Shown here piece after piece: positions 18,874 through 28,028 of a stretch of 64,000 bases of DNA (position 1 is its first letter; each line of letters begins with the position of its first letter). The notes beneath the pieces were generated by a model. The model was not told the DNA's origin. It saw only the letters and a program-made list of their open reading frames with translations, and did not search any database. Source of the stretch: Iphinoe sp. HA4291-MV1 (lineage in GTDB: Bacteria > Cyanobacteriota > Cyanobacteriia > Cyanobacteriales > Nostocaceae); NCBI GenBank assembly GCA_019359415.1, contig JAHHHH010000013.1, positions 54,052 to 118,051 on the forward strand. The letters are read 5' to 3'. The position numbers were made by a program, and so were the translations under genes.

Positions 18874-19347
18874 ATGTCAATTGTCTGTGTCGAAATTGAA
18901 ACTGTTTATTCCAATGATGTGCTAGAGCTTATTGAGCAACTCTCCTGTGAACTGGCAAAGCGTTACAACGAGGATGCAGAAGAGGGCAAGGGAGAATTTG
19001 AGCTATCTGATATGGATATACCTGGTGCTGCGTTTGTAGTCGCCCGATTGGATGGGCAGTCAATTGGCTGTGGCGCAATCCGTCCGTTTGATGAGCAAGG
19101 CGTAGCTGAAGTGAAGCGCATGTTTGTTATTCCAGCTATGCGTGGGCGTGGTATCTCAAAGCAAATTCTGACAAAGCTAGAAAATACTGCACGTAGCCTT
19201 GGTTACACTGCTACGATTTTAGAGACGGGTACACGTCAGCCAGAAGCAATGGCGCTTTACGAGAAGGCTGGCTACAAGCATTGTTACTGTTGGGGCAAAT
19301 ACATCAACTCTTCATGGAGTATTTGCTATCGCAAGGAGCTTGGATAA
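18874..19347 (+). CDS. GNAT-family N-acetyltransferase
   Basis: 157 residues with an acetyl-CoA binding motif in VKRMFVIPAMRGRGISKQIL (about 79-98, R-G-R-G-I) and the C-terminal ETGTRQPEAMALYEKAGY typical of the family. Substrate unknown. Only 22 bp after the FHA-PrsW gene, so probably cotranscribed. Confidence 0.88.
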   Translation: MSIVCVEIETVYSNDVLELIEQLSCELAKRYNEDAEEGKGEFELSDMDIPGAAFVVARLDGQSIGCGAIRPFDEQGVAEVKRMFVIPAMRGRGISKQILTKLENTARSLGYTATILETGTRQPEAMALYEKAGYKHCYCWGKYINSSWSICYRKELG

Positions 19348-19439
19348 TCGAGTGACTCAATGCTGCAATAGTTGAACAATTCAAGAGGACTTAAGTTAGT
19401 AACGCTTTCTCAAAACAGAGCGCATCCTGCTTAGTGTAG

Positions 19440-19628
19440 CTAATCCTGGTTGCTCGCAATCTTCACTTGTGATATTTTTTGTTGTCGTTCCTGAAGTTTA
19501 TTTTCAATAAGTTTGGCAAGAAGCCAGGAAATAGAACGTTCTTCCTCTTGTGCCCATGCCTCCAACTCTGCTTTGAGATCCGGGGAAATGTACGTTGTTA
19601 CACCAGACAATAGAGTTTTGCCGCCCAT
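19440..19628 (-). CDS. Ribbon-helix-helix (CopG-like) small protein
   Basis: 62 residues. The segment GVTTYISPDLKAELEAWAQE followed by SISWLLAKLIENKL fits a ribbon-helix-helix DNA-binding fold (beta strand, two helices). Often an antitoxin or repressor; no toxin gene adjoins it. Start ATG 19628. Confidence 0.72.
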   Translation of the reverse strand: MGGKTLLSGVTTYISPDLKAELEAWAQEEERSISWLLAKLIENKLQERQQKISQVKIASNQD

Positions 19629-19765
19629 TTCAAAATTTCTGTATTGCGTAGATAGTCCTTATCATAGCACCTTAAAATAGCTTTTATTGTCTTATCTTTA
19701 GCTATACTAGACTAAGCTAAGGTACGCTAAAATAGCAAGAGTAGTGAAATTTTACCTCTCTCCGC

Positions 19766-20581
19766 ATGAATATCCTTGATAGCCTCTTCACCCAGCCCGT
19801 TACTCAACAGCAAAGTCGTGGTATTAGCGTCAAGTCCCAACGTGAAATTGAAATCATGCGTCAAGCAGCTTCGATTGTTGCAACTGTGCTCAAAGAGATT
19901 TCTCAAATAGTGCAACCTGGGATGACGACTGCTGACTTAGATGCTTACGCAGAGAAACACATTCGAGAAATGGGCGCAACACCCAGTTTTAAGGGATACC
20001 ACGGATTTCCCGGCTCTATCTGCGCTTCCATTAATCATGAAGCCGTGCATGGCATCCCCAGTTCTAAGCGGGTGATTCGACCTGGAGATGTTTTGAAGGT
20101 TGATACAGCAGCTTGTTATCAGAACTTTCACGGTGATTCTTGTATCACTGTTGCCGTGGGTAAGGTATCTCCAAAGGCACAAAAGTTAATTCAGGTTGCC
20201 GAAGAGGCACTCTACAAGGGAATTGAGCAAGTCAAAGCAGGAGCGTATCTGATGGATATTGCTGGCGCTGTTCAAGACTGTGTAGAGGTACACGGCTTCA
20301 GTGTTCTTGAAAACTACACTGGGCACGGCATTGGTCGCAATATGCACGAAGAACCTTCAGTGTTCAACTTTCGTACTCGTGAAATGCCAAATGTGAAACT
20401 CCGGGCTGGAATGACATTGACAATCGAACCCATTGTAACTGCTGGTTCTAAAGTGACCCGCACTCTATCAGACCGTTGGACTGTAGTCACATTAGACAAA
20501 TCCCTAGCTGCTCAGTTTGAACATACACTGCTTGTGACTGACAATGGATACGAAATCTTAACTGACCGCACAAAGGTTTAG
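19766..20581 (+). CDS. map: Methionine aminopeptidase, type I
   Basis: Removes N-terminal methionine from nascent proteins. 271 residues with the metal ligands in [31 protein letters not shown] and FEHTLLVT, in the canonical D-D-H-E-E order. The N terminus has about 20 extra residues ([19 protein letters not shown]) before the core. ATG 19766 is preceded by a purine-poor leader without a strong ribosome binding site. Confidence 0.95.
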   Translation: MNILDSLFTQPVTQQQSRGISVKSQREIEIMRQAASIVATVLKEISQIVQPGMTTADLDAYAEKHIREMGATPSFKGYHGFPGSICASINHEAVHGIPSSKRVIRPGDVLKVDTAACYQNFHGDSCITVAVGKVSPKAQKLIQVAEEALYKGIEQVKAGAYLMDIAGAVQDCVEVHGFSVLENYTGHGIGRNMHEEPSVFNFRTREMPNVKLRAGMTLTIEPIVTAGSKVTRTLSDRWTVVTLDKSLAAQFEHTLLVTDNGYEILTDRTKV

Positions 20582-20671
20582 TCATCTCAAGTCCGGTTGA
20601 TTAGTTATTATTCAGGGCATGGGTGCAAAAATCTTAAAACTCTCTCTCCTTGCTGTCTTAATGATAAGTCT

Positions 20672-20821
20672 TTAATCGGACACGATTTCGTTTGTGAAAC
20701 CAAGTAGGTATTTGAAGTCAGCCAATTGCTTGAGTTTCTCTGGATTTACAACAATAAAAACAGATTGAATTCGGTTATCCCTAAAATCAAATGTCATAAC
20801 GCTGTAGGGGCGATCGCCAAT
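20672..20821 (-). pseudogene. SnoaL/NTF2-like C-terminal fragment (SigJ-type ECF factor relic)
   Basis: The minus strand reads N-Y-I-G-D-R-P-Y-S-V then MTFDFRDNRIQSVFIVVNPE and KLKQL, ending at TAA (20672-20674). This is the end of the SnoaL-like domain found at the C terminus of ECF41/SigJ-type sigma factors, where NPDKL recurs. No sigma domain or start exists upstream; the fragment abuts the RND pump stop at 20859. A truncated relic. Confidence 0.6.
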
Positions 20822-20858
20822 ATAATTAGAAATTTTTCGCCTTGCCAGAAGGCGATGT

Positions 20859-23800
20859 TTACATTTTCCTCAACTTACCCAGCCTACCGAACACGGGCTT
20901 TGCCCATTTCCCACCCAACAAATCGTGCAGCAGAGTATACAAACAGGGGATGAGAAACAGCGTGAGCATTGTGGCGATCGCCATCCCAAAAAATACGACA
21001 ATCCCTAAAGGCTGCAAAAACTCTGAACCTTCACCAATACCCAAAGCCAAGGGGAACAGCCCCAAGATAGTCGTGACTGTGGTCATTATAATCGGACGCA
21101 AACGCCCAGGTGCAGCTTTGAGAATGGCAGTGCGGCGATCGCAACCTTCCTCCTCTCGAATTTGGTTTGCCAGTTCTACCATCAAAATCCCTGCATTCAC
21201 GACAATACCCACCAACAGCACCGCACCGACTATCACCGTTGCGCCAATAGCTGTTTTAGTGATGTAAAGTCCAAAAATCCCCCCAGCTAAAGCTAGTGGT
21301 ACAGTAAACATAATGACCAATGGGTCAATCAGCGAGTTGTATTGCACAGCCATGACGACGAAAATTAAGAATGTCGCTAGCGCCCCCATAGTTTTCAAAG
21401 AGTTTTGCAACTGCTGATTCGTTTCCTGTGCGGAACTTGGCACAATCGTCACGCCATCAGGTAACTTAAGACTATTGACTATTTCACTCACTTGTGATAT
21501 CGCGTCACCCAGACTAGCTCCCTCGCTAAGGTTACCTGCAATAATGAAAACCTGACGCTGATTAATACGCTGAATCTCTCCCGGTGCTTGACCCTCTTCA
21601 ATACGGGCAAAGTCCAAAAGGCGGACTTGTTGGTTATTTTGCGTAAACAGTGGTAATCCTTCTAACTGGGAAGGACGCGCAATTGCTTCTTGATTTAACT
21701 CTACTCGCACATCAACTAAGCGGTTACCGCGTTGAATTTGTGTAGGAACTGAACCTTCAATAGCAGTTTGAATTGTTTCACCAATTTCTTGCGCTGTCAG
21801 TCCCAAAGTTGCAACTCTTTCCCAATCAGGGCGAATTTGCACTTCTGGTTGACGGGGATCAGCATCTGGTCGAAATCTGGCGAGTGTAGCGTCCTCTAAA
21901 GCTTGCACCACTTGCCTGCCTGCTTGCTGTAAGTTTTGTTCATCGTTGCCTTGCAAAATAACATCAACTTCTGAACCTTGAGCTGGAGTATTACTTAAGA
22001 TTAAACCCCGTACCTGACCCGGATTGAGGCGCAGCAAAATTCCTGCTAAATTCAGTTTGTTAAATTCCCGATTAACCTTTTGGACAAACTCTTCAACATC
22101 CTTGCCTGGTTTGAGATTGATAGTACTGCTGGCGCGTAGAGGATTTTCTGTTGTGTTACTACCAAAGAGAAAACCACCTACGGTTGAGAAAACATAGTCC
22201 GTTTCTGGTTGCTTCATCAAGATACCATCTACAACTTGCATGACTTTCTGAGAAGTTGCCAAAGGCGTACCTGGAGGAAACTGCACTCTTAAATTGGCTT
22301 GTCCAGTACTGATGCGCGGTAAAATTTCTTGAGAAATTTGACCTGCCATGAACAAGCTGCCACCGCCTAAAATGAGAAAAACGACAGTGATGGCTATTAC
22401 CCGATAACGTATAACATTCTTTAACAACCTACCGTATAAAATTGTTGCATCTTCAAAGCGGCGATTAAACTGGCGTAGTAGCCAAAACTCTCTTATACGA
22501 CTAGACCAAGGTATTGCCAGAAGTCGAGAACACAGCATCGGTACTACTGTGACGGCAACAACCAGCGAGGCGGCAACCGCAAAGCCAATCGTCAGAATCA
22601 TTTCATTAAATAGTAGTGAGATAAAGCCGCCAATGAGCAAGAATGGTACTACAGAAACCAAGTTAGCAGCAGTCGCAGCAATTAATGCAGATTCCACTTC
22701 TTGGGAAGATGCAATTGTAGTCTCGATAAAGAATTTTGAATTGGGTTTTTTCCCCATATCCTCATCTGCCAATTTCTCCCTCTGCTTCTGATTGGGAGTC
22801 ATGCCTGTTTTTTCAGCAACGTTCTCCAAAATAACGACTGATGTATCAATCGCTTGACCGATTCCCAAAGTCAAACCTGCCAAACTGAACACATTCAAAG
22901 TCAAGCCGAATAGTTTCATTAAGGCGATCGCCGCCAAAGTACACAGCGGAATTGCCAAACTAATAATAAATGTTTGTCGTATTGATCCCAAAAATAACAG
23001 CACTGCTGCTGCTGCTAACAATGCCCCGGAAACTGCTGATGTAATCACATCATTCAACGAATTACGAATGAAGCGAGATTCATCTGTTGTGGGGGTTAAA
23101 ATCATATCCGATGGAATCAAGCCAGAACGTCGCAATTCCTCGATCCGTTTCTTCACGCCATCTACGACGTTGATTGTATTGGCATCAGGCTGCTTTTGAA
23201 TTGAAACTTTCACCGCTGGCTGACGGTTTAAATAAACGAAGATTCGCTGTTCTTCTGTACCATCACTGATTTCAGCGAAGTCTCGTAGATAAACGCGGCG
23301 AGGAGGCGATGAGGGGGATGAGGGGGATGAGGGGGATGAGGGGGATGAGGGGGAGAGGGGGGGAGTGGGAGAAGTAGGGGAAGAGACTTGAAAGGAGAGG
23401 TTGCTGATTTCATCTGCGTTTTGGAAGCGTCCAAAAGTGCGGGTTAATGGCTCAGAATTTTCCCCTAAAATTCGACCACCAGATATATCTTGGTTCCGAG
23501 CTGTTAATTCATTCAGTACATTGGTTAACCCAACACCCAACGCTTGCAAACGGTTTAAGTCAACAAGCACCCGTACTTCTTCTTCAGCAGCACCGGAGAT
23601 ATCAACAGAAGCAACTCCTTGCACAACACTGAGTTCGCGAGACAGTTCTTCATCTGCAAATACCCGCAAATCTTTACCTTGTAGAGAGGGAGATGTCAGC
23701 GCCAATTCATAGATTGGTTGTTGGGAAGGGTCAAATTTAAATATACGCGGCTCTTCGATAGTGTCTGGCAGTTGTCCTCTGCCTCGGTTAAAAGCTGCAG

Positions 23801-24152
23801 TAGCATCATTTAGAGCCTGCTCAATATCGCCTCCTGGTTGGAAAAATAAATCGATGCTTACCTGTCCCTCACGAGTCCGGGAAAAAACTTGCTCGACATT
23901 CTCTGTAGCTGATAAAGCTTCTTCTAGGGGTCTAGTGATTTCATCTACTGCCACTTCAGGCGAGATACCAGGTGCTTCCAGCCGCACACCAATTCGCGGA
24001 TAAGTAATTGATGGTAGCAAATCTACTTGGATAGTCGTCAGAAAAAATATCCCAACAACAATAACCGCCACGGTGAGCATGAGTGTGCCTATATGCTGGC
24101 GAATTGAAATGGCACTAATACTAAATCCGCTAGTCTGGTTTACCTGCTGCAT
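20859..24152 (-). CDS. RND-family efflux transporter, HAE1 type (AcrB-like)
   Basis: Inner-membrane proton-driven pump working with the adaptor encoded upstream and an outer-membrane channel not in this window. 1097 residues: first span (about 20-40), DLLPSITYPRIGV, two large periplasmic loops, two groups of membrane spans, and GLTLGIGQAIDTSVVILENV in TM4. Substrate not inferable. The first periplasmic loop contains an in-frame 9-bp minisatellite encoding a Ser-Ser-Pro run (23308-23352). The adaptor stop (24206) is 54 bp from this start, so they form an operon. Confidence 0.92.
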   Translation of the reverse strand: MQQVNQTSGFSISAISIRQHIGTLMLTVAVIVVGIFFLTTIQVDLLPSITYPRIGVRLEAPGISPEVAVDEITRPLEEALSATENVEQVFSRTREGQVSIDLFFQPGGDIEQALNDATAAFNRGRGQLPDTIEEPRIFKFDPSQQPIYELALTSPSLQGKDLRVFADEELSRELSVVQGVASVDISGAAEEEVRVLVDLNRLQALGVGLTNVLNELTARNQDISGGRILGENSEPLTRTFGRFQNADEISNLSFQVSSPTSPTPPLSPSSPSSPSSPSSPSSPPRRVYLRDFAEISDGTEEQRIFVYLNRQPAVKVSIQKQPDANTINVVDGVKKRIEELRRSGLIPSDMILTPTTDESRFIRNSLNDVITSAVSGALLAAAAVLLFLGSIRQTFIISLAIPLCTLAAIALMKLFGLTLNVFSLAGLTLGIGQAIDTSVVILENVAEKTGMTPNQKQREKLADEDMGKKPNSKFFIETTIASSQEVESALIAATAANLVSVVPFLLIGGFISLLFNEMILTIGFAVAASLVVAVTVVPMLCSRLLAIPWSSRIREFWLLRQFNRRFEDATILYGRLLKNVIRYRVIAITVVFLILGGGSLFMAGQISQEILPRISTGQANLRVQFPPGTPLATSQKVMQVVDGILMKQPETDYVFSTVGGFLFGSNTTENPLRASSTINLKPGKDVEEFVQKVNREFNKLNLAGILLRLNPGQVRGLILSNTPAQGSEVDVILQGNDEQNLQQAGRQVVQALEDATLARFRPDADPRQPEVQIRPDWERVATLGLTAQEIGETIQTAIEGSVPTQIQRGNRLVDVRVELNQEAIARPSQLEGLPLFTQNNQQVRLLDFARIEEGQAPGEIQRINQRQVFIIAGNLSEGASLGDAISQVSEIVNSLKLPDGVTIVPSSAQETNQQLQNSLKTMGALATFLIFVVMAVQYNSLIDPLVIMFTVPLALAGGIFGLYITKTAIGATVIVGAVLLVGIVVNAGILMVELANQIREEEGCDRRTAILKAAPGRLRPIIMTTVTTILGLFPLALGIGEGSEFLQPLGIVVFFGMAIATMLTLFLIPCLYTLLHDLLGGKWAKPVFGRLGKLRKM
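23308..23352. repeat. 9-bp coding minisatellite (GATGAGGGG)x5
   Basis: Five in-phase copies of a 9-bp unit inside the RND pump gene, read on the minus strand as Ser-Ser-Pro repeats and flanked by more Ser/Pro codons. In-frame length changes would be tolerated. Confidence 0.9.
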
Positions 24153-24205
24153 GATACTAGGTAGTGAGTACTGAGTATTGTTGTCTCGATATATTGAGTA
24201 ATGGT

Positions 24206-25564
24206 TTACGATTGTTGCTCAGAAATAGCAGAAATACTTACAGTGCTGCCATCTTTCAATGGTTTGCCACTACGAGTCACAAATCTTTCTCCTGCTTGCA
24301 AGCCAGATAAAACTTCTACATTGCCATCAGCCCTATCTCCCAGCGTTACAGATCTCGCTGTCACCGTTACTTTATCACCTGCTTGCTTGACAACAAATAC
24401 CATCCCCTGGCGTTTGGGCGGTTGAGATTGAGGAGATGAGGAAGATGAGGAAGCAGATCTCCCTTTGTCTTGTCCTCCTTGTCCCTTTGTCTCCTTGTCC
24501 CTCTCTCCTCCCTGAAGCGCTGTTTCAGGTATGATGACTCGCGCTTGTGTTTGGGTTTCAAAATTGACTCTTGCCAACAAACCACTGCCAATTTTAGCGT
24601 TACTGTTGGGAATGACGACTTCAACTGGCACTAGGCGAGCGGTTATATCGGCTGCTGGGGAAATGCGCGTCACTTGCCCAGTGTATGTTTGATTGGGAAA
24701 GGCATCTAAGCGCACTTTAACTCGTTGTCCTAAGCGAATTTTCCCCAGTTCTAATTCCGAAACTTGAACCACGACTTTGACACGGCTAAAATCACCAAGT
24801 CTCAAAACTTCATTACCCGGTTGGAGAAGATTTCCCGGTTCTGTCACCTTTTCTAAAACTGCCCCAGTAATTGGGGATGTGAGCTTTGCATAGGAGCGGC
24901 GCTCTTTTGCTTCTGCAACGACAGCTTGTTGAGCAACGACTCTACCTTGCGCTGCAGCGATCGCTTGCTGTTCTGTGCGAACTTGCTCTTGTGCAGCACG
25001 AAGGACTTGGACAGCAGTTAGGCTCTCGGTACGTGCTTGTTCGGCTGTTTGTTGTGCGATCGCCCCCTCTTTCACGAGTTTCTGCTGCCTTTGTGAGTCT
25101 GCTTGTGCTTGCACCAGTTGTGCTCGCGCTTTTTCTACCTCGGCACGGGCATTGCTTACCTGCGCTCTTGTCCGTGCGACTTCTGACTTGAGTGCTGCCA
25201 GTTCTGCTTCTGCTTGATTTTGGGCAGTTCTGAGGAGGGCATCATCTATCTGTGCGATGATTTGTCCTTGCTTAACAGCATCACCCACATCCGCATTCAA
25301 TGCCAAAAGCCGCCCTTCTACTTGCGATCGCAGTGATACTGTACGGAATGGCGTGGTTGTACCTGTATATTCTGGCTCTTGTCGCAACACACCAGTACGG
25401 GCAATAGATGCATCCACAGGAACTGCACCACCTCCCTCTTGCTTACCTCTAGGACGCTGTGATTCAGCTTCAGCTGATTCTTTTGGGAGTGAACCGCAAC
25501 CAGCAGTCAGTAGTCCCACACCCAGCACAGAAGCAATGAGAATTTTCCTTGTATTAACTTGCAT
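24206..25564 (-). CDS. RND efflux periplasmic adaptor (AcrA/HlyD family lipoprotein)
   Basis: 452 residues. Lipoprotein signal with lipobox LLTAGC (Cys23). Barrel-sandwich halves (RTVSLRSQVEGRLLALNADV and ...ITGAVLEKVTEPGNLLQPG) flank a long coiled-coil hairpin rich in A/Q/E (about 105-220). The C-terminal membrane-proximal domain is interrupted by a low-complexity GGERDKETKGQGGQDKGR and poly-Ser insert (about 355-385), encoded by simple CCTCCTTGTCC repeats. Together with the pump it would span the periplasm. Confidence 0.92.
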   Translation of the reverse strand: MQVNTRKILIASVLGVGLLTAGCGSLPKESAEAESQRPRGKQEGGGAVPVDASIARTGVLRQEPEYTGTTTPFRTVSLRSQVEGRLLALNADVGDAVKQGQIIAQIDDALLRTAQNQAEAELAALKSEVARTRAQVSNARAEVEKARAQLVQAQADSQRQQKLVKEGAIAQQTAEQARTESLTAVQVLRAAQEQVRTEQQAIAAAQGRVVAQQAVVAEAKERRSYAKLTSPITGAVLEKVTEPGNLLQPGNEVLRLGDFSRVKVVVQVSELELGKIRLGQRVKVRLDAFPNQTYTGQVTRISPAADITARLVPVEVVIPNSNAKIGSGLLARVNFETQTQARVIIPETALQGGERDKETKGQGGQDKGRSASSSSSSPQSQPPKRQGMVFVVKQAGDKVTVTARSVTLGDRADGNVEVLSGLQAGERFVTRSGKPLKDGSTVSISAISEQQS

Positions 25565-26482
25565 TTTTTTTATGTTGGCTGTTTCAAAAAACTATCTCTG
25601 TTTTTCTGCCTTTAGCTATGTGTTAATTTATGTGCTACTTTAAGCTGCTGATTTCCTTCCAAAATCATCTATGCACACTCCTATCAGGTAGTTTTGGATT
25701 AGTCTAGTCGTTTGATTTTCTAAAATTTAATACTTTAAACAAAAATGATTAATAAAGATAAACACCTCCTGTACTTTCTACAGTTTTGCCAGATATATTG
25801 TTTTTTATGTTAGCTAATGCAAATTTTATTAAAATTATTATAACTATTTTTACATTTCCTTGACTCTATCTATAGGTTAGCTATCTTATCTGGTCTGAAA
25901 GGAAAATATGACAAGCTTAAATAGCAAAAAGGTGGTGAAACTGTGTAAATAAGAGATTTCCATGCCTTGGTGACGAAGAAGGACAAGGAAGACGACTTAG
26001 GAGCAAAACAAGTCAAAAGTCAAATGAAAACAAGCTCTGTCTATACAGATGACATTTTCTATCTACTGATTCCAATAGCTGCAAAATTTTATTTGGAGAA
26101 ATGCTATTTTTGTGTCTTTGCTTTTTGCTTCAAATGATTTTCAAAAAAGACAAAAATAAGCTGTAACGCCTTAACGCTAATACTGATTTGTGAGAGTCGT
26201 CAAGAATCAAAAGTCCTGAGCAATTATTGACTTTTTACCCTTGACAAATGAACTGCCATAACTAGAAAAGCGAAAATACCTCCTCCCAATTCCCCATTGT
26301 CAAGCTTGTGCAATATACACACGCAACCGCTTATCTATTTCTCCTGGTGTAGCAAAACTATCAGCAACTCTCGTAAGATCGAGATAATCTTAAGAAACGT
26401 AAATAAGTCTGGTATTTTGAACCAAGATAGTGTAGCAAACTATAACCGATTGTCAATTCACTTTACGGGAGGAACGATACCA
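25565..26482. other. Long intergenic region
   Basis: About 900 bp of mostly A/T-rich DNA between the adaptor start and the bilin lyase, on divergent strands. I see no RNA gene, transposon end or protein relic. The frame extending from 26297 into the lyase gene is open, but its first 62 codons do not look like the family. Confidence 0.5.
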
Positions 26483-27025
26483 GTGACACCACAGATCAAA
26501 CTGACACAAACTGCTGACGAATCTCTGCTGGCAGAGTTTTTTCAAGAATCAGTCGGTAAATGGCGTTCGGAACGGCGCTATTATACACTACCAGATGGGG
26601 AAACAAAGGAAATGGTGAGTCTCATCACTATTCGGTTTTTGACACAGGGATGCGATGAATTGCAAAAGCTGGCTCAAATGCACGGTCTACCTGATACGGT
26701 TAGTTTGAATTGTGGCACTGAAGTGATCTGGAATAGTGAGAATTGTGTAACGGGAAGGAAAGAGTCTGTAGGCTCAACAGTGTTTGGTGCATTGGGACAT
26801 ACGTTGTATCGCGATCGCGGTTTTGCGACAACCAAACCTGTTACCGCCCAGTATTATTTACCCAATCCCAAAACATTGTGTTTGCGAACAGAATACAACG
26901 GTTCAGTGTTTGAGGAAGAGTTAAAGCTGATTGGCAGCAAATACCGTACGCGCCAGTCTATTATCTCTCGTGCTGGGGAACAGTTGATGATTGGTCAATA
27001 TTTGGAGAAGAGAGTAGAGAGTTAG
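26483..27025 (+). CDS. Phycobiliprotein lyase, CpcS/CpeS family
   Basis: Attaches phycocyanobilin (or a related bilin) to the conserved Cys of phycobiliprotein subunits. I choose GTG 26483 because GGGAGGAACG sits at proper spacing and the family begins here; product about 180 residues: LLAEFFQESVGKWRSERRYY, a lipocalin-like beta barrel with GALGHTLYRDRGF, and SKYRTRQSIISRAGEQLMIG near the end. An upstream ATG at 26297 is in frame but unsupported. Which subunit (S or U type) cannot be told. Confidence 0.85.
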   Translation: MTPQIKLTQTADESLLAEFFQESVGKWRSERRYYTLPDGETKEMVSLITIRFLTQGCDELQKLAQMHGLPDTVSLNCGTEVIWNSENCVTGRKESVGSTVFGALGHTLYRDRGFATTKPVTAQYYLPNPKTLCLRTEYNGSVFEEELKLIGSKYRTRQSIISRAGEQLMIGQYLEKRVES

Positions 27026-27134
27026 AAAGAATTTTTCGTGTTACCTGTAACTCAAACCCGGTTTGCCATGCAGAGTTGATAAAACTGCTCATCGGTTAAG
27101 TGAACAACTGGTTCCAGATTTAGCACAACTGTAT

Positions 27135-27710
27135 TCATTTTTCCAAATAACCTGCACTAAACACCTGCTCAGGAGCGATCGCTAATTCTGGAAATGTCCG
27201 CGATACAATCTGTTGATTTGCACTTAAAATAGTCTGTTCGTACAAGCCCTCTTCCAACAACAAAACTGATATTGTTGCTTGTAGGGGGTCTACAATCCAA
27301 TACTCTGGAACTTCCAGTGCTGCGTATTCAGAGCGCTTGTAACGATAATCTCGCTTTACCGACTCCGGACTGACTATCTCTACAATCAACAGCGCTGGTG
27401 ACTGAAATACTGCTGACAAATTCATCAGTTCTGTTGCTTGTTCTTGTGTCACCACACACAAGTCAGTCAATCTGGATTTATTTCTACCTGTTCTGACTCC
27501 AGTTTCTCGAAAGCATAGCCAAGATAAACCCAATCGCTTGATTTCTGCATCCAGTATTTGTTCAAGCAATTTAGCAATTAAAAAATGTTGAATTGTAGGT
27601 GGATTCATCAGTTCTAGCCTACCATCCACCAATTCATAATGAAAACCAGTGCCATCATCATAGGTTAAATACTGCTCAAAGGTGAGGCTGGTTGTTTGTG
27701 TTGTGACCAT
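27135..27710 (-). CDS. Uma2-family (DUF820) putative restriction-like endonuclease
   Basis: About 191 residues with the PD-(D/E)XK fold signature VEIVSPESVKRDYRYKRSEY and EYWIVDP. Abundant, multi-copy family in cyanobacteria; role unproven. The ATG at 27710 (MVTTQTTSLTFEQYL) fits the family; another ATG lies 10 codons upstream at 27740. Confidence 0.85.
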   Translation of the reverse strand: MVTTQTTSLTFEQYLTYDDGTGFHYELVDGRLELMNPPTIQHFLIAKLLEQILDAEIKRLGLSWLCFRETGVRTGRNKSRLTDLCVVTQEQATELMNLSAVFQSPALLIVEIVSPESVKRDYRYKRSEYAALEVPEYWIVDPLQATISVLLLEEGLYEQTILSANQQIVSRTFPELAIAPEQVFSAGYLEK

Positions 27711-28028
27711 CCCGACTAACTCCAGTGACGGTATTCCCATCGTAACCTATAGAATACAGGAGATGACCTGCACGAAACACTTGCGAGCTTGGCGATGGTG
27801 CCTCTGGGGCAGGAGAAAAGCGCCATCGCTAACTGGCAAAAGAATGACAACTTGTGGGATCAACTAGCGAACAATATTTAACAGTTATCAGTTATCAATT
27901 GGAAGAAGAATTCAGCAATTCTGCAATTCTTGATTCAGAAGGAAGGAAGAAATAAAGAATTTAGTTTTCTGACTTCTGACTTGGTGACTTCTGACTCCTG
28001 ACTCCTGACTCCTTCACTGTTCACTGGT
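27711..28028. other. Intergenic region containing dispersed repeats
   Basis: Contains a GCGATGG...CCATCGCT inverted repeat near 27793-27830, the second copy of the 93-bp repeat and diverged heptamers up to the porin stop. No gene. Confidence 0.6.
27890..27982. repeat. 93-bp dispersed repeat, copy 2
   Basis: Identical to 13688-13780. It continues into a degenerate TTCTGAC/TCCTGAC heptamer run (to about 28012) and TTCACTGTTCACTG, as copy 1 does. Confidence 0.9.
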
